This document shows positions 19,929 to 28,647 of a stretch of 64,000 nucleotides of DNA, one piece after another (within the stretch, counting starts at the first letter, position 1; every line of letters begins with the position of its first letter). The stretch is from positions 1-64,000 of the forward strand of contig NZ_PGTC01000007.1 of NCBI RefSeq assembly GCF_002786295.1. The letters are read 5' to 3'. The stretch is from Pseudooceanicola marinus (lineage in GTDB: Bacteria > Pseudomonadota > Alphaproteobacteria > Rhodobacterales > Rhodobacteraceae). A program made the translations under genes and the position numbers. Below the pieces are notes generated by a model. That model searched no databases, was not told the origin of the DNA, and saw nothing but the letters and a program-made list of their open reading frames with translations.

Positions 19929-20273
19929 ATGGACGAGGAAATCATCGACGGGTCCGGCAATGTTTTCGACGATATCGACATCAAAGACGCCCAGGAGATG
20001 AGCCTGAAGGCCGCTCTTGCGATGCAGATGTCGACCACCATCAAGCGCCGTCAGCTGACCCAACGCGACGCCGGAGAGATGCTCGGGATTCCTCAGTCCC
20101 ATGTCTCCAGGATCATGAAAGGGAAGCTCGAGGGGATGACCGCCGACAGGATGCTGCGCATGCTGCTGAAGCTTGGCTGCGACATCGACATCGCAATCAG
20201 GGAAAAGGAAGCCGCCGGATCGGGGCGTCTGGCTGTCGAGACATCTCGAACGCGCGTCCCGGCTGCTGCCTGA
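19929..20273 (+). CDS. HTH antitoxin-like regulator (HTH_37/HigA-like)
   Basis: 114 aa. After an acidic N-terminus comes an HTH: RRQLTQRDAGEMLGIPQSHV followed by SRIMKGKLEGMTADRM. This is the layout of HTH_37 antitoxins that pair with HigB/Gp49-like toxins. No RelE/HigB-like toxin gene is seen directly upstream or downstream, so it looks orphaned. Confidence 0.7.
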   Translation: MDEEIIDGSGNVFDDIDIKDAQEMSLKAALAMQMSTTIKRRQLTQRDAGEMLGIPQSHVSRIMKGKLEGMTADRMLRMLLKLGCDIDIAIREKEAAGSGRLAVETSRTRVPAAA

Positions 20274-20279
20274 CAGGGA

Positions 20280-20459
20280 ATGAAGGACATGACGTTGAAC
20301 ATCGCTCCCACTGCCCAGGCATTTCTCGGCTTCCTCGAGAAGGAGATCAGCTCCGATCCGAAACGCCTGAAGCCCTTCGGGGGTGAAACCACGTGCTTGG
20401 CGGAAAGGCTCGTGGATGGCGTGGAGATCGATCTGAACGCGCCACTCGACGATGACTGA
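20280..20459 (+). CDS. Small PrlF-like antitoxin C-terminal fragment
   Basis: 59 aa. The sequence (APTAQAFLGFLEKEISSDPK, then GVEIDLNAPLDDD) matches the C-terminal half of PrlF/SohA antitoxins, which normally neutralise YhaV. The SpoVT/AbrB-type N-terminus is absent, and the next gene does not look like YhaV. It may be a remnant or a minimal antitoxin. ATG 7 bp after the HTH gene stop; overlaps the next gene start. Confidence 0.5.
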   Translation: MKDMTLNIAPTAQAFLGFLEKEISSDPKRLKPFGGETTCLAERLVDGVEIDLNAPLDDD

Positions 20460-20937
20460 GCAAGACAAAGTACCTGGGGGTCCGATCTTGCCGGACGACA
20501 GAGAAGCAATGCCCATGACATCACCGACCCAGAGGTCGCGTGAAGATCTGCTTGCGATGCAGCGGACCCACGAAGCCGCGCAGCAGCTTGAAGATGATGC
20601 GCGTGCCGTTGTGTGCTGGCTCGACGCGGAATTCCCGGGCCTCGTCGTCAGCATGGAGGTGCAGCGCCACTACTCCTGCGAGGACCATGAAGTCGCACAT
20701 GTCGAGCCGCGAGTGACGGAGCGCCCGCGGCGACATGAAGTTCGGGATGCCGCAGAGAAGGCCCTCACGGCACTGGGATGGTCTCTGCACCCGGAGGGGC
20801 GCGATGTCCGCTCAGCTTTCTACCGCCCCGCGAAATCCGCGCATGCTCGGCTGGCGGCCGTTAATCGCGTTCAGCGCGCCCTGTCGGCCGAAGGCATTGT
20901 CGCGCCTCATTGGTCTCTCACGAACAGCGAGAACTGA
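20452..20937 (+). CDS. Hypothetical protein
   Basis: 161 aa, soluble. No known motif is recognised. The middle (residues ~60-110) has a conserved-looking stretch FPGLVVSMEVQRHYSCEDHE. It overlaps the PrlF-like gene by 8 bp and so is probably co-translated with it. A later in-frame ATG (MTSPTQRSRE) is another possible start. Confidence 0.5.
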   Translation: MTEQDKVPGGPILPDDREAMPMTSPTQRSREDLLAMQRTHEAAQQLEDDARAVVCWLDAEFPGLVVSMEVQRHYSCEDHEVAHVEPRVTERPRRHEVRDAAEKALTALGWSLHPEGRDVRSAFYRPAKSAHARLAAVNRVQRALSAEGIVAPHWSLTNSEN

Positions 20938-20996
20938 CAGGCAGCTCATCCTATAGCGGCCGCCTCGACCTGCGCTCGGCGCCATCTATTCCGGTA

Positions 20997-21620
20997 TTAT
21001 CCGTCTTCCCACTTAGCCTGTCTGTCTTTCTTCACCCGCCGTCGCGACGAGAGAAACGGACCGACATAACTCAACAGGAAGATCGCCATTGTGACGATCA
21101 CGGCTGAGACGGCCTCCTCGTTCACCCAGCCATAGGTGACCGCGGTAATCGTCCCGGTCGCCGCCACGAGCAGGCTTCCGTATGGGTCGGGCAGACTACG
21201 GACAGCAAGACGGCGGGCCCAGATGAAGGCCAGTAAGGCATTCGTTCCGAGCCACAGGTAACTGAAAGGCCCAAGCGGAATCTGGTAGGGCTCCGGGAGC
21301 CAGATTTGACCGTAACCGACCATCGGCGAAAGCAGGTCACAGGAGAGATGCACCGCGATCCCGACGAGCGCTCCGGCGATCGGCGCGGCGCCTGCCCGCC
21401 ATCCCAGGAGAATGAGTAGCAGGGCCGGGAGCACCGAATGTGTGACGATTGAGCGGTGATGCAGGAGGTCGAGCAGCAGGAGATCCAGGTCCGGCACCCA
21501 AAGGAACAGGTAGGCCATCAGCAGGAAGAGGCCCGCTTTCGCCGCAGACGAACGACCGGCAACACTCCTCACCTTTCCTGCAAGCGGGACAAATCCCGAA
21601 ATCTTCTGCATGGACGTCAC
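20997..21620 (-). CDS. Membrane-bound metal-dependent hydrolase, DUF457/YdjM-like
   Basis: 207 aa with several membrane helices. Conserved elements are PDLDLLLLDLLHHRSIVTHS (metal-ligand candidate Asp and His) and HLSCDLLSP, both typical of the DUF457 inner-membrane family. The substrate is unknown. A GTG at 21620 with AGGG just upstream is used as the start; an ATG at 21611 is possible. Confidence 0.7.
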   Translation of the reverse strand: MTSMQKISGFVPLAGKVRSVAGRSSAAKAGLFLLMAYLFLWVPDLDLLLLDLLHHRSIVTHSVLPALLLILLGWRAGAAPIAGALVGIAVHLSCDLLSPMVGYGQIWLPEPYQIPLGPFSYLWLGTNALLAFIWARRLAVRSLPDPYGSLLVAATGTITAVTYGWVNEEAVSAVIVTMAIFLLSYVGPFLSSRRRVKKDRQAKWEDG

Positions 21621-21638
21621 GTTCCCTAATCGTTCCGA

Positions 21639-22199
21639 ATGAACTACCTTTTCAAGATGATGAAAGCCAGCATCGAGAATTTCGCCATCCTGGACTTCGA
21701 GGCGTCCAGCCTCTCCCAGGAGAGTTGGCCGATCGAGGTCGGGCTCAGCTGGATTGAGAACGGCTATGTGCGGACCTGGTCATCTCTCATCCGCCCCGAT
21801 CCAGCATGGAATCTCGGCGACTGGTCTCCGCAAAGCGCCGAGGTCCACGGCATCCCTCTTTCAGATCTCCAGGATGCACCCTCTGCCGCGGAGGTGGCGG
21901 AAGCCTTTCTTGATGTCGTCGGGCGCCGCAGACTCACCTCAGATGCCCCTGAGTTCGAGGGGCGCTGGCTCTCGCGCTTGCTGCGAACTACCGGCCGCGC
22001 GGAGACCCCTTCGATCGAGGATTTCGACGCTGTCTCGTTCGCCGTGTTCTCGGGCTACGCCCTCGACATGCTCTACGAGACCATTGAGCGACGCCCTGCC
22101 CCGCATCGCGCGGGCCCAGACACTGCGCGTCTCGCTCGCGGCTGGCTACGGGCGAGCCAGCATCAGACATCTCTGCAGCTCGAAGGGAGGAGTGCATGA
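21639..22199 (+). CDS. DEDDh-type 3'-5' exonuclease-like protein
   Basis: 186 aa DnaQ-like nuclease. ExoI is ILDFEASSL, the ExoII Asp is in LTSDAPEFEGRWLSRLL, and ExoIII is HRAGPDTARLARGWL (HxxxxD). It overlaps the next small gene by ATGA, so it is coupled to it. The start could be 21639 or 21657. Confidence 0.72.
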   Translation: MNYLFKMMKASIENFAILDFEASSLSQESWPIEVGLSWIENGYVRTWSSLIRPDPAWNLGDWSPQSAEVHGIPLSDLQDAPSAAEVAEAFLDVVGRRRLTSDAPEFEGRWLSRLLRTTGRAETPSIEDFDAVSFAVFSGYALDMLYETIERRPAPHRAGPDTARLARGWLRASQHQTSLQLEGRSA

Positions 22200-22402
22200 C
22201 CGAGATATTCACCACTGAAGTCATTCTCACGACGGCTATCTTGGGGAACAGTCTGCTGGTGACGATCATGGGCTTCCTCATGATGCGCGAACCAAAGGAC
22301 GATCGACCCAAGGTCGACATCGACGCCGTGGTCCGTAATGCCCCGTATCACCTCCTGGAGGGCACCGGGATCAAGGTTGAAGGCGCATGCCCTAACGACT
22401 GA
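22196..22402 (+). CDS. Small single-pass membrane protein
   Basis: 68 aa: an N-terminal transmembrane helix (residues ~8-30), then a charged tail ending DIDAVVRNAPYHLLEGTGI. A protein at 62064-62231 has the same plan and the matching tail DLNAFVRDAPCHLL. Function unknown; translationally coupled to the exonuclease-like gene. Confidence 0.6.
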   Translation: MTEIFTTEVILTTAILGNSLLVTIMGFLMMREPKDDRPKVDIDAVVRNAPYHLLEGTGIKVEGACPND

Positions 22403-22485
22403 CGGTAATCCGGCAGTCATAGGAAGCTTGTCAGACCCGCATATTGCCTTCATAGTGCCATCATTTCGCAGTCAGGATGCGTGTC

Positions 22486-22728
22486 ATGGCACAACTCACC
22501 GTTCGAAATGTCGACGATGCGATCGCCGCCGCCCTGAAGGAGCGGGCAGCGAAGGCAGGGCGATCTGCAGAAGCGGAGCATCGGCGAATTCTCGAGGAAG
22601 CCCTCCGCCCCGGCCAAAGGGCTGATTTCTTCGCCGAGGCTCGCACCAGGCGCCTGAAACTGGCCCCAGGAGCTCCGACCACGACGGAGATCCTGCGCGC
22701 GGATCGTGATCGCGACGAGGCGTCATGA
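22486..22728 (+). CDS. FitA-like ribbon-helix-helix antitoxin
   Basis: 80 aa. The N-terminus AQLTVRNVDDAIAAALKERA followed by GRSAEAEHRRILEEAL is typical of FitA/VapB Arc-type DNA-binding antitoxins. The C-terminal tail should wrap the toxin. It overlaps the PIN-toxin gene by ATGA and should bind its own promoter. Confidence 0.85.
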   Translation: MAQLTVRNVDDAIAAALKERAAKAGRSAEAEHRRILEEALRPGQRADFFAEARTRRLKLAPGAPTTTEILRADRDRDEAS

Positions 22729-23180
22729 CAGCGGGCGAAAGCTTCGTTGTCGACACCTCGGTCGCGATCAAGTGGATCATCGACGAAGAGGGAAGCGACA
22801 AGGCAGAGCTCCTCCAGGGTGCCGACATGGTGACCCCTGCCCTCTTCCGCATCGAGGCCGGCAACGTCCTTCGCACCCTCGCGGCGAAACAGATCCTCGC
22901 CAACGATCGTGCGATCGACCTCTTCCTGTTTCTGCAGACGGCCCCAGTGACGATCATCGATGCCGACGAGATCCTGGAGCGACGTGCCCTCGACCTCGCG
23001 CTGGCGCTCGAGCACCCGATCTACGATTGCGTCTACTTAGCGCTTGCCGAGCGCATTGATCGTCGCCTCATCACCGCCGACCGCCGGTTCATCAAGACCC
23101 TTTCCGGCACCGAGCATGCGGCGCGGGTCCTTGCCTTGGAGTCCCTGGGATCAGCCACGCCGGGAGAGGCCCGCCTTTGA
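22725..23180 (+). CDS. PIN-domain toxin (VapC/FitB-like ribonuclease)
   Basis: 151 aa. Acidic PIN residues are visible in FVVDTSVAIKW (first Asp), FRIEAGNVL (Glu), IYDCVYLALAE (Asp) and ITADRRF (last Asp). Such toxins cleave tRNA or other RNA when the antitoxin decays. Preceded by its antitoxin with a 4-bp overlap. Confidence 0.88.
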   Translation: MTAGESFVVDTSVAIKWIIDEEGSDKAELLQGADMVTPALFRIEAGNVLRTLAAKQILANDRAIDLFLFLQTAPVTIIDADEILERRALDLALALEHPIYDCVYLALAERIDRRLITADRRFIKTLSGTEHAARVLALESLGSATPGEARL

Positions 23181-23235
23181 GACACCTTCCCCCGCGAGCA
23201 ATATTCATTTCAGCAACGATTTTTCGAGTGAGCGC

Positions 23236-23616
23236 ATGAATCCGACAGACATCTTCGAGGCCCTCGATGCCCTCGCCAAGGCCCCCTTCGATCCTGCGGA
23301 ATTCGGGTTCTCCTTCGCCGAGGCGACCGACAATGCACAGGCGACGGTTTCCAAGCTCCGCGTCGGGTCACTGAACAGGTCGGACATCGAGGGCGGTGTC
23401 CTGATGAACCTCAAGTTCCATTACGCCCCGGCCGACGCCCTCGGGGTCGAGGCCACCCTCGATGCGCTGAAGGGCAGCAAGCGGACCGCGAAGCACAAGC
23501 CGGCGATCCTGATCGCCACCGACGGCGAGACAGTCGCGGCCGAGCACTGGAAGAGCGGCGAGCGGCTGCCCTGGCACTGGGCACCGGCGGCTCCCTCCTC
23601 TGCCGAGGCCGCCTGA
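23236..23616 (+). CDS. Stand-alone homologue of DNA methyltransferase N-terminal region
   Basis: 126 aa. The opening (PTDIFEALDALAKAPFDPAE, FSFAEATDN, SKLRVGSLNRSDIEGGVL) resembles the first ~120 residues of MmeI/PglX-like restriction-modification or DNA methyltransferase proteins. The methylase domain is absent and the gene ends cleanly. It may be a remnant or a separated domain. It overlaps the next small ORF by ATGA. Confidence 0.5.
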   Translation: MNPTDIFEALDALAKAPFDPAEFGFSFAEATDNAQATVSKLRVGSLNRSDIEGGVLMNLKFHYAPADALGVEATLDALKGSKRTAKHKPAILIATDGETVAAEHWKSGERLPWHWAPAAPSSAEAA

Positions 23617-23771
23617 TGGCGACCATCACACATGTCAGCGCCCTCGACTACGTCGCGAAGGTGCTGGGGGAGGTCCTCAAACTGCTGGAGGCGATCGTCA
23701 GCAGCGACGACAACCTCAGCTGTAGCAACGTCGTCAGCGTCTACTTGGGGCAGAAGGACAGCGCTGGCTGA
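23616..23771 (+). CDS. Hypothetical 51-aa protein
   Basis: Short frame MATITHVSALDYVAKVLGEV followed by LKLLEAIVSSDD and a stop. Translationally coupled to the preceding gene by ATGA, which is the main support. Helical N-terminus; no family recognised. Confidence 0.4.
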   Translation: MATITHVSALDYVAKVLGEVLKLLEAIVSSDDNLSCSNVVSVYLGQKDSAG

Positions 23772-23865
23772 TCGCTGGGCCTGGAGTGCTGGGGGTGGAA
23801 CTGTCGACGACGGAAACTATCCTTCTCGGCGTTACAGGTTTGATGCGACCATTGGAGACCTTGCG

Positions 23866-24735
23866 ATGAGCCGACCCGATCCGACCCGCCGCGCACTTCT
23901 GACCTCGCTTGCCGCCTCGCCGGCCGTGATGCTGGGCGCGCGCCCTCTCGCCGCTCAGGAGACTGCCGCCGCTTCGGCCGGGCTCATCTCGTCCAACGTC
24001 TGCCTCCTCGCCACCGAGGTGACGGAGGGGCCATACTACACCGATCCGGAACTTGTCCGCGCCGACATCACCGAGGGCAAGGAGGGGGTCGCCATGGACA
24101 TGATGATCCAGGTCGTGGATGCCTCCTGCCAACCTATCGCTGGAGTCCGGGTGGACATCTGGCACTGCGACGCGCAGGGCAACTATTCCGGCTATGCCAA
24201 TCAGGGGAGCGACGGCACCCTCGACACCTCGTCCGAGACCTTCCTGCGCGGCACGCAGATGGCGGACGAGCAGGGGATCGTCACCTTCAGGAGCATCTAT
24301 CCGGGCTGGTATCGCGGGCGGACGACGCATATCCACCACAAGGTCTTTGTCGACGAGACGAACGTGCTCACCGGGCAGATCTTCTTCCCCGACGCGCTGT
24401 CCCAATACCTCTACAATAACTTGCCGCCTTACAACGATCGGGCCTCAGCCCGCGACACGGTCAACAGCAGCGACGGGATCGCGGCGCAAGCTGGCGAGAG
24501 CGCCTACGCCGCAGTGCGCGAGGCCACAGATCGGTATGTGGCAACTCTGGTCATCGGGGTGAACCCTGAGGCGACCAGTCAGAGCGGCGGCCCCGGAGGT
24601 CCGTCCGGCGGCGACGGTCGGCCCGGCATGCCCCCGCCTGACGCCGGCCTGCCTCCCGGTGAGGGTCAAGCGCCTCCCGGCGAGGTCGGCGGCAACACGG
24701 GTGGGCCATCGACATTGGTGCCGGGGCAGGAATGA
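23866..24735 (+). CDS. Exported intradiol ring-cleavage dioxygenase-like protein
   Basis: 289 aa. A Tat-like signal (DPTRRALLTSLAASPAVMLG) precedes the intradiol dioxygenase fold. The Fe(III) ligands can be placed at Tyr in TEGPYYTD, Tyr in GWYRGRTTHIHH, and the two His of that segment. The motif VDIWHCDAQGNYSGY is typical. The last ~50 residues are a Gly/Pro-rich tail. Secreted members act on catechol-like or aromatic substrates; the substrate here is unknown. Confidence 0.85.
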   Translation: MSRPDPTRRALLTSLAASPAVMLGARPLAAQETAAASAGLISSNVCLLATEVTEGPYYTDPELVRADITEGKEGVAMDMMIQVVDASCQPIAGVRVDIWHCDAQGNYSGYANQGSDGTLDTSSETFLRGTQMADEQGIVTFRSIYPGWYRGRTTHIHHKVFVDETNVLTGQIFFPDALSQYLYNNLPPYNDRASARDTVNSSDGIAAQAGESAYAAVREATDRYVATLVIGVNPEATSQSGGPGGPSGGDGRPGMPPPDAGLPPGEGQAPPGEVGGNTGGPSTLVPGQE

Positions 24736-25104
24736 ACTGCCGGCAAACCTGAATAACACGGCAACAAATCTGGTAAGGGGCTTGGGACAGCGTCACCGCC
24801 CTTACCGAGCCTGGAGTGGAGTCAAAGAGCGGCACGGCATGATCCGAGGAGCCTGCGTCACGACGGAGCGCTGGCACCAGTTCCTCGACGACTTCGCGGA
24901 CGACGAGGACCTCATCGCGCGCCTCAAGGATCGGTCACCGCGGTAACAAACGGCCGGTTACGGTCTCTGCACGAAGCCAGCCCCGGAATCTGCCGCTTCT
25001 GGATAGCGGACCTTCATTCCCGTGTTGGCAGCTGCCAACCTTCCCCGTCATTTCAGACTGGGGACGCTTTCCTTTGTCCGCTGCGCATCTTGGCTGCGAT
25101 CTTT
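24736..25104. other. Intergenic region between convergent genes with parS-like copy 7
   Basis: 369 bp. A short frame (24840-24946, containing WHQFLDDFADDEDLIARLK) may be a relic but is not called. The palindrome at 25024 is the only clear element. Confidence 0.45.
25024..25039. repeat. parS-like palindrome, copy 7
   Basis: Exact GTTGGCAGCTGCCAAC between the 3' ends of convergent genes, the last copy found. It lies 11 kb from copy 1. Confidence 0.85.
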
Positions 25105-25509
25105 CTATGGCTCGGGCAAGGCCGACCGGGAGGCCTGCGACTTGCCGAAGCCGTGCATCTCTTTCGCCCACTGGTAGCCGACCACCAGCCCTTTCATCCT
25201 CGGAAGCATTAGCAGAGCCAGCCCGGTAGCGATCGTGCAGAGCACGAGCGCCAGCATCAGGGGATCATCCCGCATGTAGCCGAAGAGGCCATGGAGGGCG
25301 AAGCCCATCACGTGCCCGACGATCAGGATAGTCAGGTAGGCCGGACCATCGTCCGCGCGATGATGATGCAACTCCTCACCGCATTCGGAGCAGGTGTCTT
25401 TCACCTTGAGGTAGCGCGCAAAAAGCTGCCCTTCGCCACAAGCGGGGCAGCGATGGCGCAGGCCACGCAGGATGGCCGGTTTCATCTCACGGGTTTCAGA
25501 AGTGGTCAT
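25105..25509 (-). CDS. DUF983 family membrane protein
   Basis: 134 aa. N-terminal zinc-ribbon-like HRCPACGEG and CSECGEELHHH are followed by two membrane helices, as in the DUF983 family. Function unknown. ATG at 25509 with an AGAGGGATG-type ribosome site. Divergent from the MocR gene, which may regulate it. Confidence 0.82.
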   Translation of the reverse strand: MTTSETREMKPAILRGLRHRCPACGEGQLFARYLKVKDTCSECGEELHHHRADDGPAYLTILIVGHVMGFALHGLFGYMRDDPLMLALVLCTIATGLALLMLPRMKGLVVGYQWAKEMHGFGKSQASRSALPEP

Positions 25510-25677
25510 CTCATCCCTCTCGACTCGGATCATGACAGCCAGAATATAGGGATCATTGATTGGTTGTTGAAGGCATATGTTGCGCCCTGTGCATGCGACA
25601 TTATGTGCGTGTATGAGGCGTTCCTGGGACAGTCATGCATACAATCATACCTTCAATCTCCTGAGAGATGACCTTAT

Positions 25678-27078
25678 ATGTCGGAAAAGGCATGGAGTGG
25701 TATGGCTATGAACGACTGGTGTCCCGAGATCTCGCAAAACGGAAGCCCACGCTATGTCGCGATCGCTGACGCCATCGTGCGGGATCTGGAGAGGGGCGTG
25801 CTACGTGCGGGAGATCGTCTGCCGCCACAGAGAAAGCTCGCGGATCTCCTGGGCCTGGACTTCACGACCGTCTCCCGTGGCTATTCGGAGGCCCAGAAGC
25901 GGGGGCTGGTGGAAAGCCATGTCGGGAGGGGGACTTTCGTAACGGCGCAGCTGGCTCGAGCCTCGGGGCCTGATCCGGAACGAACTCGGGACGAGGATCT
26001 GACGATGAACATGCCGCCGGAGCCGCGCGACGAGCGGCTACTGCGCCGCATGCGGGAAGGCCTCGGATATGTTGGCAACAACATGACGCCTTTGCTTCGA
26101 TACCAGTCTTCCACGGGAAGCGATCGAGACAAAAGCGCAGCCATGACCTGGCTCGGCAAGCGGGGACTGAATCCGAGCGCTGAGTGCGTGGCGATCACGC
26201 CCGGGGCTCATGCGACCATCCTGGCGATCCTGACCATTCTGGCCGATCCCGGAGACACGATCCTATGCGAGGCCGTCTCCTATCCCGGCTTGCGCGCCAT
26301 CGCGGCACGACTGCGCCTGAACCTCCAGGGCCTGCCCATGGACGAAGAGGGGATCATCCCGGGCGCGCTCGACTGCGCGATCCAGGAGCACAAGCCAAGG
26401 GCTCTCTATCTCACCCCCACCCTGCACAACCCGACCACCGTGACCGTTCCGGCGCAGCGCAGGCGGCAGATCGCAGACGTCGTGACCGCGCACGGGCTCC
26501 ACGTGATCGAGGATGACGCCTACGGGTTCGTTCCCTCCGATGCGCCTGCGGCCCTCGCCACTCATGCTCCGGACCTCACCTGGTATATCGGAGGGTTATC
26601 GAAGTGCCTTGGAGGCGGATTGCGACTCGCCTACTGCACCGCACCCTCCAGCCGGTGTGCCCTCAGCCTGGGGCACGCCCTGCGAAGCACGGCCGTCATG
26701 GCCTCACCGATCTCCTCCGCACTGGCAACCCGCTGGATCGAGGACGGCACCGCTGATGAAATCCTCGGCTACATTCGTGTCGAAAGCGCAGCACGACAAG
26801 CGATCGCAACCGAGTTGCTGGCCGGGCTGGAATATCGATCGGCGCCGAATGCCTTCAACGTCTGGCTACGGCTGCCCGAGGGGGCGGGACGCGCGGACCT
26901 GATGGGCCGACTGGCAGGACGGCACATCGGCATCATGCCTTCCGATGCGTTCACTGTCCTCGGGAGCCCTGACGAGCATGTCCGCGTCTGCCTGGGCGGC
27001 TCCATATCGCGCGAGGAGCTGCGCAGAGGGTTGCTCCTCATGACAAATTCCCTACAACCCGATGCTTGGGTCGGATAG
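25678..27078 (+). CDS. MocR-type regulator (GntR HTH fused to aminotransferase-like domain)
   Basis: 466 aa. Residues ~20-95 form a GntR winged helix (PRYVAIADAIVRDLERGVLR, PPQRKLADLLGL). The rest is a fold-type I PLP domain with the probable Schiff-base Lys in YIGGLSKCLGGGLRLAY, and with TPTLHNPTTVTVP. MocR proteins use PLP or an amine as effector to control nearby genes. The 170-bp divergent promoter region contains TGTATGA and TCATAC half-sites. Confidence 0.87.
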   Translation: MSEKAWSGMAMNDWCPEISQNGSPRYVAIADAIVRDLERGVLRAGDRLPPQRKLADLLGLDFTTVSRGYSEAQKRGLVESHVGRGTFVTAQLARASGPDPERTRDEDLTMNMPPEPRDERLLRRMREGLGYVGNNMTPLLRYQSSTGSDRDKSAAMTWLGKRGLNPSAECVAITPGAHATILAILTILADPGDTILCEAVSYPGLRAIAARLRLNLQGLPMDEEGIIPGALDCAIQEHKPRALYLTPTLHNPTTVTVPAQRRRQIADVVTAHGLHVIEDDAYGFVPSDAPAALATHAPDLTWYIGGLSKCLGGGLRLAYCTAPSSRCALSLGHALRSTAVMASPISSALATRWIEDGTADEILGYIRVESAARQAIATELLAGLEYRSAPNAFNVWLRLPEGAGRADLMGRLAGRHIGIMPSDAFTVLGSPDEHVRVCLGGSISREELRRGLLLMTNSLQPDAWVG

Positions 27079-28081
27079 ACAGATCATCGGGACACCGGTC
27101 TCGGAAGCCGCATTCAGTTCGCGACGACCGCACCTGCACTGAAGTCCGAGGACTTCCTTGAGGTCGTCCTCGGCGCAAGCCCTCCCGAAGCCGATCACCG
27201 ATTCAGTCCGTCAGACAGGTATCACGCTGCACCAAGAACCTGCTCCGCGGCGGAGCCGGTCCCGAGATGAGCACGCTCCGCCGGTCCCGAGAGCCGAATC
27301 GGAACCTCAACGAACGGATCCCAAGCGCTGATTCGGCCCTCTGGAGCCTCGCAGCACCCTTCTGTGGACCATCACTCACTCCCGCAGACCTTCAGTAAGC
27401 AACTTTCCTCACACGGAAAAAACGGCGCTCATGCCCTCCCATACGAGCGACTAATAGCCGTCTCGACGGTGTGCCGCGAAGGATCCTCGGGACCGGTTTT
27501 CCGCATCCATGAAATTTCGGGACGCGCAAAACCCGCCATATGTGCCTCTGAGAGGGCCTCTCAGACAAGATATGGCCCACCATCCCATCCCCTCCGGGTC
27601 GTCCGAGCTCCACGACCTAATTGGCGCGCAGCAGCTGCATCGTGCCGGCTATCGCCAAGGGGCGTGAAATTCTCCTCAAGAATAGTGTCACCTCCCTCAA
27701 GGAGCAACGTCGAGGACCTGCAGCATTGCTTATTTGACGCGGCGCGGCCGCGGACGCTCTGGATCAGGGACCGGTTCGGCAAGCGCATCTTTTCGCGCGA
27801 GTGGCTCTATGCCTGCTCGAACGCGTGGGTCTGGCCGTCGCTCTGCATGCGCTGCACTACGGCCCCGCGAGCCAGAACATTGTCCGCAAAAACTGACTAT
27901 CGGGCCTCGATCGGCACCGTCGGCGGCCAAGATCCAGCGCACTCGCCCTGGAGACAGCTCCGCCCTCAGCCTCCACTCTGCCGGATGAATGTCTGGGCCC
28001 CCGCAAGGGTTGAGGCTGGGAGACAGTTCGTAGACGGTTGAAACCACGCCGAATGGCGTGAGCCGGCCGGCCGGGACGCCC
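27079..28081. other. 1-kb stretch without a supported gene
   Basis: Open frames exist on both strands, but none looks like real protein and no known remnant was recognised. It may be decayed DNA between the MocR gene and the two exported-protein genes. Confidence 0.45.
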
Positions 28082-28621
28082 TTACTCCGCCCTCTTCAGG
28101 GCCGTGTCAAAATGCCCGGCGACCGGAAGGCAGTCCTCCTTGTCAGCATCGTCAAAGAAGCTTTCCTTGCGGCACAACTTCGCGGAAAAGCTGCCTGTGA
28201 TCGTCGACCCCTCTTCTTCGAGGGAGAGCGTGTCGATCGAGATGCTCAGGTCGTCCCCGATCTCCTCGTTCATGTAGAAGGGTGCATTCATGCCCTCTGG
28301 CCACCACGACACAGAGGCATCCATCATCGCGGCCGGGGCGTCTGTGCCCATAAGGGATATCTCGATCGTCAGGATGCCCTGCATGATGCTCTCCGCATTC
28401 GGGTCATGTGCTTGGATGCTCAGCGAGGACACCGGACCGAAGGTGCGCCATTCCGCGGTTGACGTTCCTTCGGACGGAACGTCGAGGGTTTCACCCTCGT
28501 AGGCCGCCTCGCCGAGGGTGGCGGTTACCGTGCCGACCGGGACCGTCTCGATCTGGGCCGTCGCCGCCTGGGAAATTATCAGCAGGCCGGTCACAAGGAC
28601 CGAAAGAAGTTTCGTGTTCAT
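28082..28621 (-). CDS. Exported protein of unknown function
   Basis: 179 aa. A clear signal peptide (MNTKLLSVLVTGLLIISQ, cleavage near AATAQ) is followed by a beta-rich acidic domain and a late CRKESFFDD segment, probably periplasmic. It lies directly downstream of the SH3 protein gene on the same strand, so they likely form an operon. Confidence 0.65.
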   Translation of the reverse strand: MNTKLLSVLVTGLLIISQAATAQIETVPVGTVTATLGEAAYEGETLDVPSEGTSTAEWRTFGPVSSLSIQAHDPNAESIMQGILTIEISLMGTDAPAAMMDASVSWWPEGMNAPFYMNEEIGDDLSISIDTLSLEEEGSTITGSFSAKLCRKESFFDDADKEDCLPVAGHFDTALKRAE

Positions 28622-28647
28622 AATAGTCTCCATAGGTCTTGCGCCAC

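Noticed and set aside
27364-28041. 225-aa open frame in the 1-kb gap
   Set aside because: No ribosome site, Arg/Ser-rich composition and no recognisable motif.
28463-28485. GACGTTCC...GGAACGTC inverted repeat
   Set aside because: Lies inside the coding sequence of an exported protein and has no second copy or promoter context.
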